Part shown: piece after piece, positions 30,687 to 31,269 of the stretch
Numbering within the stretch: the first letter of the stretch is position 1
Layout: the number at the start of each line of letters is the position of its first letter
NCBI GenBank assembly: GCA_050697555.1
Contig: JBOHAD010000024.1
Span: 1-31,269 of the forward strand
Direction of reading: 5' to 3'
Source: DASQWP01 sp050697555
GTDB taxonomy: Bacteria > Actinomycetota > Thermoleophilia > Gaiellales > Gaiellaceae
Length of the DNA: 31,269 bases
Translations under genes and position numbers: made by a program
The notes under the pieces: model-generated
What the model was told of the DNA's origin: nothing
Databases searched by the model: none
Seen by the model: the letters and a program-made list of their open reading frames with translations, nothing else

Positions 30687-31266
30687 CTATTTGCGGCGAA
30701 AACGCCGTGCCGAGCGCCGTTCGGCGGCCAGCTCGGCCGGCTCGGGCTCCTCGAGGACCCTCGCCACGCCCGCCCGGCCGCTCGCGTGCAGGACGCGTCC
30801 ATCCCCCACCCAGAAGGCGACGTGGCCGGGGTAGCAGAGGACGTCCGCTGGCTCGAGCTTGCCTTCCGGCACCGGCTCCCCGGCCTCCTCCTGCTGCCAG
30901 GAGTCTCTGGGGACAACGATCCCCACCCGGCGGAACGCCATGTGGACAAGTCCGGAGCAGTCGATCCCGCGCTCGCTCATCCCGCCCCACTCGTACGGCG
31001 CGCCGAGGTAGGGCGCGCGCCTCGGCGAGGACGTCGTCGCCGGTCGCGGCCGGCCACGCCGCCTCCACCGGCCGGCCGAGCAGCGCGTCCGCCCGGGCCC
31101 AGCCCGGGTAGCCGTAGGCCGTCTCGATCCACGCCCAGCCGCCCCGCTCCTCCAGCACCGAGACGGGCTCGCCGCGCAGGAGCTGCGTCACCTGCTCGGC
31201 GTCCTCGCGCGGCTCTGCGCGCACGGGCGCGAGCGCCACGGAGCAGCTACACGGGCGGCGGTTCAT
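30687..31266 (-). pseudogene. SH3-NlpC/P60 cell-wall hydrolase, split by a one-base frameshift
   Basis: Seen: from ATG 31266 an SH3-like domain (VALAPVRAEPREDAEQVTQLL.. to GYPGWARADALL) runs to about 31015 and then loses frame. The NlpC/P60 domain continues in the next frame: YLGAPYEWGGMSERGIDCSGLVHMAF with the catalytic Cys, HVAFWVGDGRVLHASG with His, to TAG at 30687. Removing one C from the run complementary to GGG at 31011-31013 joins them as EARAYLGAPYEWGG, a normal family sequence. Known: gamma-D-Glu/DAP-type endopeptidase acting on peptidoglycan. No signal peptide is visible; the window ends three bases upstream of the ATG so an earlier start cannot be excluded. Confidence 0.78.
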
Positions 31267-31269
31267 AGG

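Overview
The window is GC-rich, tightly packed bacterial chromosome. Gene content (DHA2-type exporter with MarR, monofunctional proline dehydrogenase, AMP-forming acetyl-CoA synthetase, PimA-like glycosyltransferase, many standalone LuxR HTH proteins, HD-GYP protein), frequent GTG/TTG starts, 4-base stop/start overlaps and many apparently leaderless starts suggest an actinobacterium, most likely a deep-branching soil lineage such as Thermoleophilia. The phylum is an inference; there is no rRNA or tRNA here to confirm it.

Layout. 1-1054: end of a FabL-like enoyl reductase coupled to a scramblase/LURP-like protein. 1138-3067: exporter plus MarR operon with a perfect 16-bp palindrome at its promoter. 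3045-5547 (minus): proline dehydrogenase, VUT-family transporter and NAD-dependent epimerase joined by GTGA overlaps. 5582-9723: small membrane protein, acetyl-CoA synthetase, a decayed LysE-like tail, ferritin and small conserved proteins. 9742-12369: a UbiE-like methyltransferase, a divergent UbiA-like membrane protein and a serine beta-lactamase-fold protein, all overlapping. 12379-15523: membrane-anchored coiled-coil protein, a 75-residue protein, then xseA-xseB. 15507-17520 (minus): a lower-GC restriction-modification module whose downstream edge carries a second, diverged copy of the methyltransferase C-terminus. 17604-19049: cyclic-nucleotide-binding protein, alpha/beta hydrolase and a small acidic protein. 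19052-23281 (minus): glycerate kinase, flippase-like membrane protein, GT4 glycosyltransferase and a frameshifted L,D-transpeptidase. 23375-25593: aminotransferase plus adenosine-deaminase-like protein. 25656-30636: a regulatory region with two small LuxR-type proteins, a large MalT-like ATPase regulator, a membrane HD-GYP phosphodiesterase and a possible 20-residue peptide gene. 30687-31266: frameshifted SH3-NlpC/P60 hydrolase.

Points that stand out: (i) the restriction-modification locus with its relict methyltransferase tail; (ii) nine genes with a TANNNT hexamer 6-9 nt before the start codon, implying leaderless transcripts; (iii) strong palindromes at the exporter and xseA starts; (iv) an unusual UbiE/UbiA-like/serine hydrolase operon; (v) four reading-frame irregularities (two single-base frameshifts, two genes lacking a normal start for their conserved N-terminus), which may be assembly indels or real decay. 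No CRISPR array, insertion sequence, tRNA or rRNA was recognised.
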